A stretch of DNA of 16,316 bases from Thermomicrobiales bacterium (GTDB lineage: Bacteria; Chloroflexota; Chloroflexia; Thermomicrobiales; UBA6265). The notes under the pieces were generated by a model. The model had not been told where the DNA came from. It saw only the letters and a program-made list of their open reading frames with translations, and made no database searches. The stretch is taken from contig JAUJLY010000019.1 of NCBI GenBank assembly GCA_030447145.1, positions 1 to 16,316 of the forward strand, given 5' to 3'. The position numbers and the translations under genes were made by a program. This document shows positions 1-7,723 of the stretch, one piece after another; within the stretch, counting starts at the first letter, position 1; the number at the start of each line of letters is the position of its first letter.

Positions 1-339
1 TCCCGGGTCGCGGCCGGGAGCATACTGATGGGATGGGGGTCGGCGATCGTTGACAATGTGCCCCTGACCGCCGTGGCCATCGATACGATCCCCACATCGG
101 ATTCCAGCCTCTGGTCCCTGCTGGCCTACACCGTTGGCACGGGTGGGTCACACCTCATCATCGGAAGTGCCGCCGGCGTCGTGGTAATGGGAAGGATGAA
201 TGCGCTCACGTCGCTCGCCTACATGCGGATTGCTGCACTGCCCGTACTGGTTGCCTGTCATGATCTGGGTGGCTCAAATCGTGATCTTCGGCTAGAGGAG
301 GTGCGGGGGCACGAGTCCTCCTGGTCCGACAGGCGTTGA
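1..339 (+). CDS. nhaD: NhaD-type Na+/H+ antiporter, C-terminal part (5' end outside window, likely frameshifted near the 3' end)
   Basis: The reading frame is open from base 1, so this is the 3' end of a gene that begins upstream. NhaD antiporters (ArsB/NhaD permease superfamily) exchange cytoplasmic Na+ or Li+ for H+ across the inner membrane. The visible part carries the family's C-terminal signature: an SAIVDNVPL-like segment, then a GTGGS...IIGSAAGV segment, both typical of NhaD transmembrane helices. After residue about 80 the frame turns hydrophilic (HDLGGSNRDLRLEEV) where a last membrane helix is expected. Frame 2 encodes that helix (YWLPVMIWVAQIVIFG) and stops at 293-295. One extra base in the CCC run at 241-243 would explain this, giving a natural end at 295 rather than 339. 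The family call is fairly sure; whether the shift is a real mutation or a sequencing error cannot be told here. Confidence 0.75.
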   Translation, partial: SRVAAGSILMGWGSAIVDNVPLTAVAIDTIPTSDSSLWSLLAYTVGTGGSHLIIGSAAGVVVMGRMNALTSLAYMRIAALPVLVACHDLGGSNRDLRLEEVRGHESSWSDRR

Positions 340-431
340 CGCTGCGTCTGCGACCAGTAATCCATCAATACGCAAGGAGCCGGTGCGCCTCAAAACCTAT
401 CCATGCCAGTGGGTTGCAGGAACCGAGGAGA

Positions 432-466
432 ACTGGTGACCGTCTCCCCCAGAGACGGTCACCAGT
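432..466. terminator. Hairpin between convergent genes, probable bidirectional terminator
   Basis: A perfect 15-bp inverted repeat (432-446 pairing with 452-466) closes a 5-base loop. It lies between the end of the antiporter gene and the end of the minus-strand nitrilase-family gene, where a shared terminator is expected. No U-tract follows on either strand, so termination by the classical intrinsic mechanism is an inference from position and stem strength. The rest of 340-499 shows nothing else I can name. Confidence 0.6.
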
Positions 467-499
467 CAGGAGGCACCGCATTTCAGGCATCAAAGACGC

Positions 500-1378
500 T
501 CAGGTTGCCGGATAGAAGGCCGGGTTGAATCGTCGGGCACAGAAGCCTGTTGCCCGCGATAGATCGAGGTTGTGCACCAGCAATTGCTCCTGGCCATAGG
601 GAACATGGGCCACGCACTCCCCATCCGGGTCGATGAGGCTGGTCGCGGAATCCTGGTAGCGCATGGCGTTGTTGACGCTGGCGAAGTAGATAGTGTTCTC
701 CACGCTGCGCGCCACCATTGCCTTCTCGTAGTAGGGAGAAGCCGGGTCGCCCCAGCGTTCGATGGTCTCGCCAGTGCGGTCACTGCCGGTGACCTGGGGG
801 TGAAAGACCACACGCGCGCCGCGGACGGCCGACCAGCGGACGGCTTCGGGATAGCGCCATCCCTCATGGCAGATGGTGATGCCGAACGGGACGCCGTCGA
901 CCTCGAACAGCCGTCGCCGCCCATCGGGCACGTAGAACGGTTCCTCTTCCGGCGGGATCTGGTTCTTCACCTGATAGCCCTCGATGGCACCAGCACGCGA
1001 GACGACGAAGGCGACGTTGTGCAGCCCCACGGTGGTTTCCCACTCCATCCCCATGACGACTGCTACGCCATGCCGCTGGGCCGCGGCGCGGATATCGTCC
1101 AGTGCCGCATCCTGACGGACCTGATCGTGGGGTGGGACCTCAATGTCCTGGCCTCGCAGGCCGGGGATATAGGCCTCCGGGAAACAGACGATAGCCACCT
1201 CCTGCGCGGCAGCCTCCTCCAGGAATCGGTCGACGATGTGGAGACGCTCTTCCACCGACGGCGCATTCCGTGAGGCTGCCAGACCGATGCGCAGGCTCCC
1301 GTTCGCGTTTGTCCGTTCCATTGGCCCGCACGCCTCCAGATCCGCAGCCCCGATCGCGTGTGATTGCCGTTTGCGCAT
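500..1378 (-). CDS. Carbon-nitrogen hydrolase (nitrilase superfamily)
   Basis: A 292-residue member of the nitrilase superfamily, which hydrolyses nonpeptide C-N bonds of nitriles, amides or carbamoyl compounds through a Glu-Lys-Cys triad. All three residues are visible: E68 in CFPEAYIPG, K138 in YQVKNQIPP and C170 in TICHEGWRYPE. The length is usual for the family and there is no signal peptide, so it should be cytoplasmic. The substrate cannot be read from the sequence. The first ATG lies 4 bases after the stop of the upstream glycosidase gene and has no good ribosome binding site. An ATG at codon 20 (1321) is preceded by GGAGG 11 bases away and is a credible alternative, because residues 1-29 precede the conserved fold (it begins at about LRIGLAAS). 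The tight spacing suggests co-transcription with the glycosidase. Confidence 0.85.
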   Translation of the reverse strand: MRKRQSHAIGAADLEACGPMERTNANGSLRIGLAASRNAPSVEERLHIVDRFLEEAAAQEVAIVCFPEAYIPGLRGQDIEVPPHDQVRQDAALDDIRAAAQRHGVAVVMGMEWETTVGLHNVAFVVSRAGAIEGYQVKNQIPPEEEPFYVPDGRRRLFEVDGVPFGITICHEGWRYPEAVRWSAVRGARVVFHPQVTGSDRTGETIERWGDPASPYYEKAMVARSVENTIYFASVNNAMRYQDSATSLIDPDGECVAHVPYGQEQLLVHNLDLSRATGFCARRFNPAFYPAT

Positions 1379-1382
1379 CGTG

Positions 1383-3353
1383 TCATGTAATGACCATGGT
1401 ACCGCTGACCACGATCGGGCTTGTCATACCAGAGGCCGTGACGGTGCGAACGCCGTAGCTGCGGGGACCATGTGGCGGTGCCGTGTCCACCCACCGCGCG
1501 GACCGTAGCGGCTCCGGCGTCAGGCGGGGGCCGAGCTTTTCGTTATTCATCAGGAAGACCTCGTAGCTGTAGAACTCCGGTTCCCGGTTCGGCGTCCACC
1601 GCAGCACCACGTTGCCGTCCTGTACCTCAATGGAAAGCCACTCCGGCGAGGCGGGAATCGTCCCCTCGAACGGCGTGATCCAGAGGCAGATCGTCGTATA
1701 CGGCGCAATCTCCAGGGTCTCCTGGTACGTCCCATCCACAAGGGAGACGTTCCGCTCGATCGGACGCGCAAGCGCCAGCTCCTGCGCCTGCCGGATCGTT
1801 CCGAGATCCTCGGGATCGGGACCGGGGAACGGATTGCCCTCCGAGCCACCCGCGGCCGTGTGCGCGTTCGATAGCTCATCGTCGATCTGGAACCGCGCGA
1901 CGTTCACCCGGCGCCAGGGGATGCCCCGCACAACGTACTCGAGGGTTCGCGGTGATTGCTCAGTATTCCCGGGATCGGGGTAGTGGGTAATAAGACAGCC
2001 GGCATGTCTCTCTGCGAAGGTCGAGAGGTGATAGACGTCTGTGCGGGGGAACACCTGATCCGAACCCGCTGCAACTGTCCCAATACGATCGCCGAGCAGA
2101 GGGAGCATCTCGTACCAGGCGTATGCAGGGAGCTTCAACAGATCCGTTTCTGAATCACGCGCCTGGGTCATGATCGAGCGCCGGCCGTCGAACGGCTCCT
2201 CAACCAGTTGCAGGTTGGCATTGTCGGCCGCGCCGATGAAGCGGAATCCCGCATCCTCATATTGCTTGGTAAGCCCGCCGTGAATCGTGGCAACAGTTGC
2301 CAGCCAGGCGGCGTTGTGCTCATCCAGGCGCGGCGCGTAGGGATGCTCGAAACCGACCTTCTCGTCCGCTTCGTTATTGATGATGACCATTCCGGCAAAG
2401 CGCTCGGGATCGATCGCGAGCATCTGATCCGCCGTGGTGACTGCCGCCTCGTACATCCGGCGCGGATCCGGGGGATCGCTCCCAACCGTGCCCTTGCGAT
2501 GCAGGGAGATGAAATTGCACTGCAGATCCGGCTCGCTGGCGACGAAGCGGAGGAACCGCTCCATCCATGGCGCGCCGTCCTGTGGGCTGGCCTGGGGTTT
2601 GTAGGCGATCGCCGGGCCACCAAACCGCACCGACAGGCCGGTCTCCGCAATCGCCTCGGACGTCGCCCGGTAAAGAGTGAAAGACTCATCTATCGAGCCC
2701 GTCCAGAACCGGCCCTCGTTAGGTTCGTTCCAGGCTTCGAACCACCAGCCGGCAATCGCTTCCCGCCCGAACCGTGGATCCGCGGCCAGCTCCTCGAAGA
2801 ATGTGCGGACCAGCCTCTTGTACGCGTCCCATTCGCGAGGGGGCTGCACCGGCGATCCGGAGATGGCAGGTGGAAAGAATCCAAGGGAAATGAATGGAAT
2901 CAATCCACGCGAGGTGAGCGCCTCCAGGGCATCGAAGGTCATGGAGAAATCGATCGGTGCATCGGCCCGCGTCCAGACGCTGCCTCCTGTCTCGGGGAGA
3001 AACTGCTCAGGCTGGCCGGCGGTGAAGGCACCAAAGTACCGGACACCATGAAACGCCCGTGGAGACGCCGCCAGATTGTCCAGCAAGTGTGGGAAGCCCG
3101 GCTGCTCGAACCAGTCGCCATCGTAGATGCCAACGATGCCAAATTCCGCACGCCCAAATGCCGGATCGTTCTCACCGCATGACGCGATCGACACAACGAG
3201 CTCAGCGGTGGAATGTGCCTTGGGGTTGGAGGGGGTAGCGATCTGGGCCGATGCCCCATGTGGCAGGGTGGCCGGGGCTGCGCTGATCCCCAGAACGCCC
3301 ACGATGAACTGGCGCCGGGATGTTCGATACGTCATGCCAAACTCGTCTTCCAT
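1383..3353 (-). CDS. Tat-exported glycoside hydrolase, GH39-like, with C-terminal fibronectin-type domain
   Basis: A 656-residue predicted secreted glycosidase. The N-terminus has a twin-arginine signal (SRRQFIV at 12-18, hydrophobic core to about residue 30, likely cleavage after ASA at 34-36), so a folded protein would be exported by the Tat system. The central region looks like a clan GH-A TIM barrel: WFEAWNEPNEG at 204-214 supplies the WNEP acid/base motif (E210) seen in GH39 beta-xylosidase/iduronidase-like enzymes. E328 in INNEAD is the best nucleophile candidate, by position only. Residues from about 565 to the end (EWLSIEVQDGNVVLRW...) read as an FN3-like beta-sandwich. An alternative start at codon 7 (3335) keeps the whole Tat signal and brings it closer to the N-terminus. 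Substrate unknown. The GH39 assignment rests on the motif; a neighbouring GH-A family is possible. Confidence 0.7.
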   Translation of the reverse strand: MEDEFGMTYRTSRRQFIVGVLGISAAPATLPHGASAQIATPSNPKAHSTAELVVSIASCGENDPAFGRAEFGIVGIYDGDWFEQPGFPHLLDNLAASPRAFHGVRYFGAFTAGQPEQFLPETGGSVWTRADAPIDFSMTFDALEALTSRGLIPFISLGFFPPAISGSPVQPPREWDAYKRLVRTFFEELAADPRFGREAIAGWWFEAWNEPNEGRFWTGSIDESFTLYRATSEAIAETGLSVRFGGPAIAYKPQASPQDGAPWMERFLRFVASEPDLQCNFISLHRKGTVGSDPPDPRRMYEAAVTTADQMLAIDPERFAGMVIINNEADEKVGFEHPYAPRLDEHNAAWLATVATIHGGLTKQYEDAGFRFIGAADNANLQLVEEPFDGRRSIMTQARDSETDLLKLPAYAWYEMLPLLGDRIGTVAAGSDQVFPRTDVYHLSTFAERHAGCLITHYPDPGNTEQSPRTLEYVVRGIPWRRVNVARFQIDDELSNAHTAAGGSEGNPFPGPDPEDLGTIRQAQELALARPIERNVSLVDGTYQETLEIAPYTTICLWITPFEGTIPASPEWLSIEVQDGNVVLRWTPNREPEFYSYEVFLMNNEKLGPRLTPEPLRSARWVDTAPPHGPRSYGVRTVTASGMTSPIVVSGTMVIT

Positions 3354-3541
3354 TAATGAGCAATCGGTTTATCCAAGTGCTCATAAAAACGCCGGAAGCC
3401 TGTCGTGCTCGCCGAATATGGCTTTCGCGTGAGCATGGATAGTGATCTCGTCGCTGCCGCCTGCACAAGACCGATTTCCTGGCTTAACGATGTACCATGA
3501 CATTGGGTCCCATCATCGAATATCGTCGTCATCCAAGACAA

Positions 3542-3546
3542 GGGAG
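3542..3546 (+). promoter_or_regulatory. Ribosome binding site fixing the start at 3554
   Basis: GGGAG lies 7 bases before the ATG at 3554. The in-frame ATG 57 bases further upstream (3497) has no such site and would add a non-conserved-looking leader, so 3554 is preferred. Confidence 0.6.
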
Positions 3547-3553
3547 CAGCGCT

Positions 3554-4009
3554 ATGTCCACCCACAATCCCCGAACCAGCTTCACTCACGAGGAAATTAT
3601 CGACCATGCCAGGGCCAATGGAACCGCCCTGGCTCTGGCGCTGATTGCCCGCGCGCGTGAGCACGGGGAAGCACCGGAGAAGGTCGCTCGCTGGCTCGGA
3701 GGGGTCTTCGCTCCCGAGTGGGAGCAGCTGCGGGGTCAGGGCGCGCGCATCGCGGTAGAAAACGCCGCGCTGAACACCATCTCTCTCGGCGCATCCCTGC
3801 AAGACCTTTCGGGAGACGAACGTCATGGTGAGGCTACCGTGGCGGATTGGCCCGGGGAGGCGATGCTCAGCATGTTCGGACTGAGCCAGGATGAGGCCGA
3901 TGTCATGTTCGCCGTCTTTGAGCCTATCGCGGAACAGCTTGGCCTGGAATATCGCTGGCAGCGCCAGGGAGATTCAGTGACCATGACCTTCGAACAGGGC
4001 GGAGCCTGA
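3554..4009 (+). CDS. Small protein of unknown function
   Basis: A 151-residue, soluble, acidic protein that I do not recognise. It has no membrane segment or signal peptide. The N-terminal half is alanine-rich and probably helical (EEIIDHARANGTALALALIARAREHGEAPEKVARWLGG). The C-terminal half contains FGLSQDEADVMFAVFEPIAEQLGLEYRWQRQGDSVTMTFE, which suggests a helix packed on a short beta-hairpin. The general look is loosely that of small L-2-amino-thiazoline-4-carboxylic-acid-hydrolase-type or sterol-carrier-like domains; I do not claim either. It diverges from the glycosidase gene across about 200 bp, in which I find no convincing promoter pair, and lies about 190 bp before the ABC exporter genes on the same strand. 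A link to the exporter is possible but unproven. Confidence 0.6.
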   Translation: MSTHNPRTSFTHEEIIDHARANGTALALALIARAREHGEAPEKVARWLGGVFAPEWEQLRGQGARIAVENAALNTISLGASLQDLSGDERHGEATVADWPGEAMLSMFGLSQDEADVMFAVFEPIAEQLGLEYRWQRQGDSVTMTFEQGGA

Positions 4010-4185
4010 TCACCACTACTGCAGCAGCAGGATGCATCCGTGGGATCTCCCGCTACATATCCGTGCGTCCGGACCCTGTGGGTTGATCTTGTTGGTCAGT
4101 GAGGAGCAATCGGTCACAGGATGGAAGAAGCCGATCCCCTGCCCTGCCCTCGTGCCAGGATGGCCCCTCATTTCCCTGTCGTCAT

Positions 4186-4190
4186 CGGAG
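4186..4190 (+). promoter_or_regulatory. Ribosome binding site of the ABC ATPase gene
   Basis: CGGAG ends 7 bases before ATG 4198. This decides against the longer in-frame start at 4099, whose extra 33 residues (rich in S, P and R) are outside the conserved ABC domain. The rest of the 4010-4197 gap shows nothing I can name. Confidence 0.55.
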
Positions 4191-4197
4191 CCAAGTG

Positions 4198-5205
4198 ATG
4201 CCCCTGATCCGAGCCGAGCATCTCGTCAAGGAATACCGTCGACCCAGGCAGCACTCCGGAAGATTCTTCGGTGTTCGTACACTCTTTACACGTGAGTCTG
4301 TAGTGACGCGGGCCGTTGAGGATATCTCCATCTTCAATGAGGGTGAGGTCGTCGGTTATCTCGGGCCGAATGGGGCCGGGAAGTCGACCACGATCAAGAT
4401 GCTTGCGGGAATCCTCGTTCCGACCAACGGATCCTGCGAGGTTGCAGGGATCGTGCCGTGGGAGAATCGCTCCGCCAATGCGATGAACATCGGCGTCGTG
4501 TTCGGCCAGCGCAGCCAGCTCTGGTGGGATCTGCCACTGGACGAATCCCTTCATCTCATCGGCAAGATGTACCGGATGGAGCCGGAGCGGTTCCGCCGTC
4601 AGCGGGAGATGCTGGTCGATCTGCTGGATATGCAGCCCTTCCTGCAGACCCCGGTGAGGCAGCTCAGCCTCGGCCAGCGGATGAGCGGTGACCTCGCGGC
4701 GGCGGTCCTCTATGAGCCACCGGTGCTCTTTCTCGATGAACCAACAGTTGGGCTGGACGTGATCGCCAAGGAGCGGATGCGCTCCTTCGTTGAGCAAATC
4801 AACCGCGACAATCGCACCACCGTGCTGCTCACCACCCATGACCTGGATGATGTCGAGCGCCTCTGCAAGCGGATCATCATCATCGACGAGGGTCGCGTAC
4901 TCTTCGACGGCCGTGCGGCCGACCTGAAGCGGCGTTATGCACCTCACCGGTTGCTGGATGTCGTGGTTGCCGGCGATGCGACGGAACGCCTCGAGACGGT
5001 CGCGAATACCCTTCCCCATGGGGCCCAATCTGTCTCACTCGACGGCATGAAGGCAACGTTCGAGATCGATCCGGAGATTATTCGGGTCGCGGATGTCATC
5101 GCCGATGTCTCGTCCCGGGTGCCGGTGATCGATCTCGGCGTGCGTGAGTCACCGCTGGAGGGGATCATCCGCGAGATCTACGAAGCGCGGGAGGTCACTC
5201 GATGA
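4198..5205 (+). CDS. ABC-2 exporter ATP-binding protein (COG4586 type)
   Basis: A 335-residue nucleotide-binding subunit that powers an ABC exporter at the cytoplasmic face of the membrane. The motifs are complete: Walker A GPNGAGKST at 56-64, Q-loop Q104 in VFGQRSQ, signature LSLGQ at 156-160, Walker B VLFLDEP with catalytic E181, D-loop at GLD, and H-loop H214 in TTHD. The insertion before the first conserved strand (FFGVRTLFTRESVVTRAVEDIS) and the LSLGQRMSGDLA form of the signature are typical of the COG4586 subfamily, which pairs with DUF990-type permeases. A C-terminal regulatory-looking domain follows from about residue 250. The stop overlaps the start of the next gene (ATGA), so the two are translationally coupled. 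The substrate is not known for this family. Confidence 0.9.
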   Translation: MPLIRAEHLVKEYRRPRQHSGRFFGVRTLFTRESVVTRAVEDISIFNEGEVVGYLGPNGAGKSTTIKMLAGILVPTNGSCEVAGIVPWENRSANAMNIGVVFGQRSQLWWDLPLDESLHLIGKMYRMEPERFRRQREMLVDLLDMQPFLQTPVRQLSLGQRMSGDLAAAVLYEPPVLFLDEPTVGLDVIAKERMRSFVEQINRDNRTTVLLTTHDLDDVERLCKRIIIIDEGRVLFDGRAADLKRRYAPHRLLDVVVAGDATERLETVANTLPHGAQSVSLDGMKATFEIDPEIIRVADVIADVSSRVPVIDLGVRESPLEGIIREIYEAREVTR

Positions 5206-6017
5206 TCGCGCCCGTCTCGTGGCGCCTGCATCCTGGGCTGATCGCCTGCACCATGGCGGCGATCCGGCGCACCTGGGCCTATCGCATCCGGTTTGTCCTC
5301 TGGGTCGTGCGGATGATCGCGCAACTCTACCTGCTGCGAATGATCTGGATGGCGTTGTACGCCGGTCATGATGTGGTCGACGGCATCCCCGCCAACATGA
5401 TGGTCGTCTACCTCACCGTAGCAATGCTCCAGGAGTTCCTGATCCAGCCCCTTATCGTCTTTGAGATTGAGCAGCGGATCATGCGCGGTACGGTTGCGTC
5501 CGACATCGTGCGGCCGGTTGGCTTTATGCAGCAGATGCTTGCCTATGACCTCGGTGGCATTCTCGGCCGGGTGCCAGTGCTGCTGGTCGCGATTCCCCTC
5601 TCAATGGTCGTCGGGTGGCTCAGGTTGCCACCGACACCGGCAGCGGCGGCAGGGTACGCGGTCAGCCTGGTCCTTGCCTACCTCATCTCGCTGATGATCT
5701 GGCTGGTGGTTGGCATGGGCGGTTTCTGGATGACGAGCACGCAAGGTTTGCGCTTTCTGCTATCGACGATCCAGAGCTTCCTGGCGGGTGCTGTTGTGCC
5801 ACTCTGGTTCCTCCCGGACGTCCTGCGAACGGTGCTCCAGCTGCTGCCATTCCAGGGAATGGCCTTTCTCCCGCTCTCGATCTTCGTTGGGCAAGCGACA
5901 GGCATCGACATCCTCGTCGCGCTTGGTATCCAGCTCTTCTGGGTCGTTGTGCTGGCCCTGATGGCAGCGTTCGTTTGGCGACGGGCGCAATGGAAGCTCG
6001 TGGTCCAGGGAGGGTGA
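5202..6017 (+). CDS. ABC-2 family permease 1 (DUF990/COG4587-COG3694 type)
   Basis: A 271-residue integral membrane protein with about six predicted helices (near 31-50, 65-85, 118-139, 147-173, 185-205 and 237-258). It has the hallmarks of the ABC2_membrane_6 (DUF990) family: a conserved cytoplasmic segment RIMRGTVASDIVRPVGFMQQ after the second helix, and LLPFQGMAFLPLSIFVGQ after the fifth, where family members carry a closely similar P-F-x-x-x-x-x-P motif. It starts within the stop codon of the ATPase gene. Together with the next permease it would form the heterodimeric membrane channel of the exporter. Confidence 0.85.
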   Translation: MIAPVSWRLHPGLIACTMAAIRRTWAYRIRFVLWVVRMIAQLYLLRMIWMALYAGHDVVDGIPANMMVVYLTVAMLQEFLIQPLIVFEIEQRIMRGTVASDIVRPVGFMQQMLAYDLGGILGRVPVLLVAIPLSMVVGWLRLPPTPAAAAGYAVSLVLAYLISLMIWLVVGMGGFWMTSTQGLRFLLSTIQSFLAGAVVPLWFLPDVLRTVLQLLPFQGMAFLPLSIFVGQATGIDILVALGIQLFWVVVLALMAAFVWRRAQWKLVVQGG

Positions 6018-6103
6018 TCCGGAGTGGCCGCTTGGGACACATTTGCGCAAGCCCTGAAATGCCATGGCACTGAAGCGGCTCAATGGAGGAACGGGCGACA
6101 TTC

Positions 6104-6907
6104 ATGTCATTGACACACACGCTCTCGATCTGCTGGAGCCTCATCCGAGCCTCTATCCGCGGTCAGATGCAATACCGTGCCAGCTTTCTGATGGAGGTAG
6201 CGGCCGGTCTGGCCTATCAATCAATGGGGTTCGTCTTTATCTGGGCCGTCCTCAGCCGCTTCCAGTCGCTTGGTGGATGGAGCCTGCGCGAGATTGCGTT
6301 GCTCTATGGCATGCGCCTGGCCGCGCACGGACTCTATATGCTCTGCTTTAGCAACGTCGTCCGCATTGACGATTTTGTGCGCGAGGGCGGCTACGATCGG
6401 TTTCTGGTGCGGCCGATCCCTCCCCTGCTCCAGCTCATGTTCTCCTCGATCCGGGTCACGGTCGTCGGGGATGTTCTCGGTGGGATCGTGATTCTCATGG
6501 CGGCACTGACACAGGTTGACATTGCCTGGTCCGCGGCGAATGTGGCGCTGCTTGTCCTTGCCTTGATCGGCGGGGCGCTGATCAATGGAGCCTTCCAGAT
6601 CGGTCCCGCGGCGCTGACGTTCCGGTTCCTGGAGTCATGGACCCTGCGAATCATCTTCGATGATATCTTCTCGCGCTTTGGGAGCTGCCCCACCTCAATT
6701 CTGGACCGGCCCATTCGCAGCGTGCTGACGTTTATCGTGCCGATGGCGTTCATGGCCTATCTCCCTGCGGCGGCACCGCTGGGTCGGGAAACCTATCTCC
6801 CGGTGTGGACGGGTTGGCTCTCGCCACTCGTGGGCGTGATCGTGTTTGGGTTGGCACTGTGGCTCTTCGTTCGAGCCTCACGGGGATATCAGAGCTCCGG
6901 GCATTAG
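6104..6907 (+). CDS. ABC-2 family permease 2 (DUF990/COG3694 type)
   Basis: A 267-residue membrane protein, the partner of the preceding permease, with about six helices. The diagnostic cytoplasmic segment is FVREGGYDRFLVRPIPPLLQ at 91-110, matching the family pattern of an acidic G-x-Y-D stretch followed by L-x-R-P. Later PIRSVLTFIVPMAFMAYLPA at 203-222 matches the family's conserved stretch before the last helix. I chose ATG 6104 because GGAGGA lies upstream (6085-6090), though the 13-base spacing is long. ATG 6083, adding seven residues, overlaps that site and has none of its own. The gap of 86 bases after permease 1 is larger than elsewhere in this operon but contains no visible terminator. 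Confidence 0.85.
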   Translation: MSLTHTLSICWSLIRASIRGQMQYRASFLMEVAAGLAYQSMGFVFIWAVLSRFQSLGGWSLREIALLYGMRLAAHGLYMLCFSNVVRIDDFVREGGYDRFLVRPIPPLLQLMFSSIRVTVVGDVLGGIVILMAALTQVDIAWSAANVALLVLALIGGALINGAFQIGPAALTFRFLESWTLRIIFDDIFSRFGSCPTSILDRPIRSVLTFIVPMAFMAYLPAAAPLGRETYLPVWTGWLSPLVGVIVFGLALWLFVRASRGYQSSGH

Positions 6908-6941
6908 GGGCCTCCGGGCCGCAAGTGGCCCGATCACAGCG

Positions 6942-7025
6942 GTGCTGGCGCAGCATCTCTACTCGGGCCTGGTGATGGCGATGGTGGACGGGTTCCACAA
7001 GGATACCTACGCGACGCTGGAGTAG
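6942..7025 (+). other. Short orphan coding-like stretch, possible gene remnant
   Basis: From GTG 6942 to TAG 7023-7025 the frame reads as 27 codons, 25 of which end in G or C, as in the window's real genes. The peptide (VLAQHLYSGLVMAMVDGFHK...) looks protein-like, and the frame stays open upstream of 6942 at least to the end of the permease gene. No ribosome binding site supports a free-standing gene. It could be the 3' remnant of a lost gene or chance. I do not recognise the family. The rest of 6908-7136 shows nothing else. Confidence 0.25.
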
Positions 7026-7136
7026 CATGGAGTTGACGTGTGGGTCTCGCCGCCAGGATTCTGGCGCGGTTTCTGCGTACGGGAAGCGACCGTGTGAGGC
7101 ACGACCTGAAGTTGCAACTCATGCCGAAGGATCCGT

Positions 7137-7718
7137 ATGACACCACCGTCCCGTACTCAACGCCCGCCGCTCATCATTGTCAACGGCCCACCTGCTTCCG
7201 GAAAATCGACCCTGGGGAAGGAGATCGCGGCCGAGCTTGGGATTCCCCTGCTCTCCAAGGACGCGATCAAGGAGGAGATGTACGACAGCCTCGGCAAGAT
7301 CGAGCGAAAGATCTCGCGGCGCCTTGGCGAGACATCGATGCGGCTGATGTACACGGTGGCCAGGAAAATCCTCGATGCGGGTTTGGGGGTCGTCATCGAG
7401 GCGAACTTCTACCATGGCATCTCGGAGAAGGATCTCTCAAAGCTAATCGCGGTGTCCGATGCGGTGATGGTCCATTGCACAGCACCGGAAGAGGTGCTGA
7501 AGCAGCGCTACATCGAGCGGGCGCAATCCGGCGAACGACATCCTGTGCATGACGATGCCAACCGGGCCGACGAGTTGGGCAAGGACCTAGACGATGGCAT
7601 CTACGATCCGCTCAACCTGGGGATCCCGTTGATCCGTGTGGATTCGAGCGATGGCTTCGATCCCTCCGTTGCGGAGATTGTCAGCCGCCTGCAGGATGGA
7701 CCGGTCCGGGCGGCCTGA
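7137..7718 (+). CDS. P-loop kinase-like ATP-binding protein (AAA_33/zeta-toxin-like fold)
   Basis: A 193-residue cytoplasmic P-loop protein. The Walker A motif is GPPASGKST at 17-25. A following KDAIKEEMYD segment resembles the substrate-gripping region of small-molecule kinases. GLGVVIEANFYHG at about 82-95 would be the Walker-B-like strand, and RYIERAQSGERHP looks like the lid region with basic residues. Such proteins (AAA_33; related to zeta toxin, chloramphenicol phosphotransferase and gluconate kinases) phosphorylate small molecules or nucleotides. The substrate cannot be inferred here. No antitoxin-like small gene precedes it, so a toxin role is not supported. GAAGG lies 6 bases before the ATG. 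It converges with the VOC gene with only five bases between the stops. Confidence 0.75.
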   Translation: MTPPSRTQRPPLIIVNGPPASGKSTLGKEIAAELGIPLLSKDAIKEEMYDSLGKIERKISRRLGETSMRLMYTVARKILDAGLGVVIEANFYHGISEKDLSKLIAVSDAVMVHCTAPEEVLKQRYIERAQSGERHPVHDDANRADELGKDLDDGIYDPLNLGIPLIRVDSSDGFDPSVAEIVSRLQDGPVRAA

Positions 7719-7723
7719 TGACC

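Noticed and set aside
4168..5028. A 286-codon minus-strand open frame opposite the ABC ATPase gene
   Set aside because: The plus strand carries a complete set of ABC motifs, so the opposite frame is a shadow.
7137..7718. Zeta-type toxin of a toxin-antitoxin pair
   Set aside because: Only the general P-loop kinase fold is visible and no antitoxin-like gene lies upstream.
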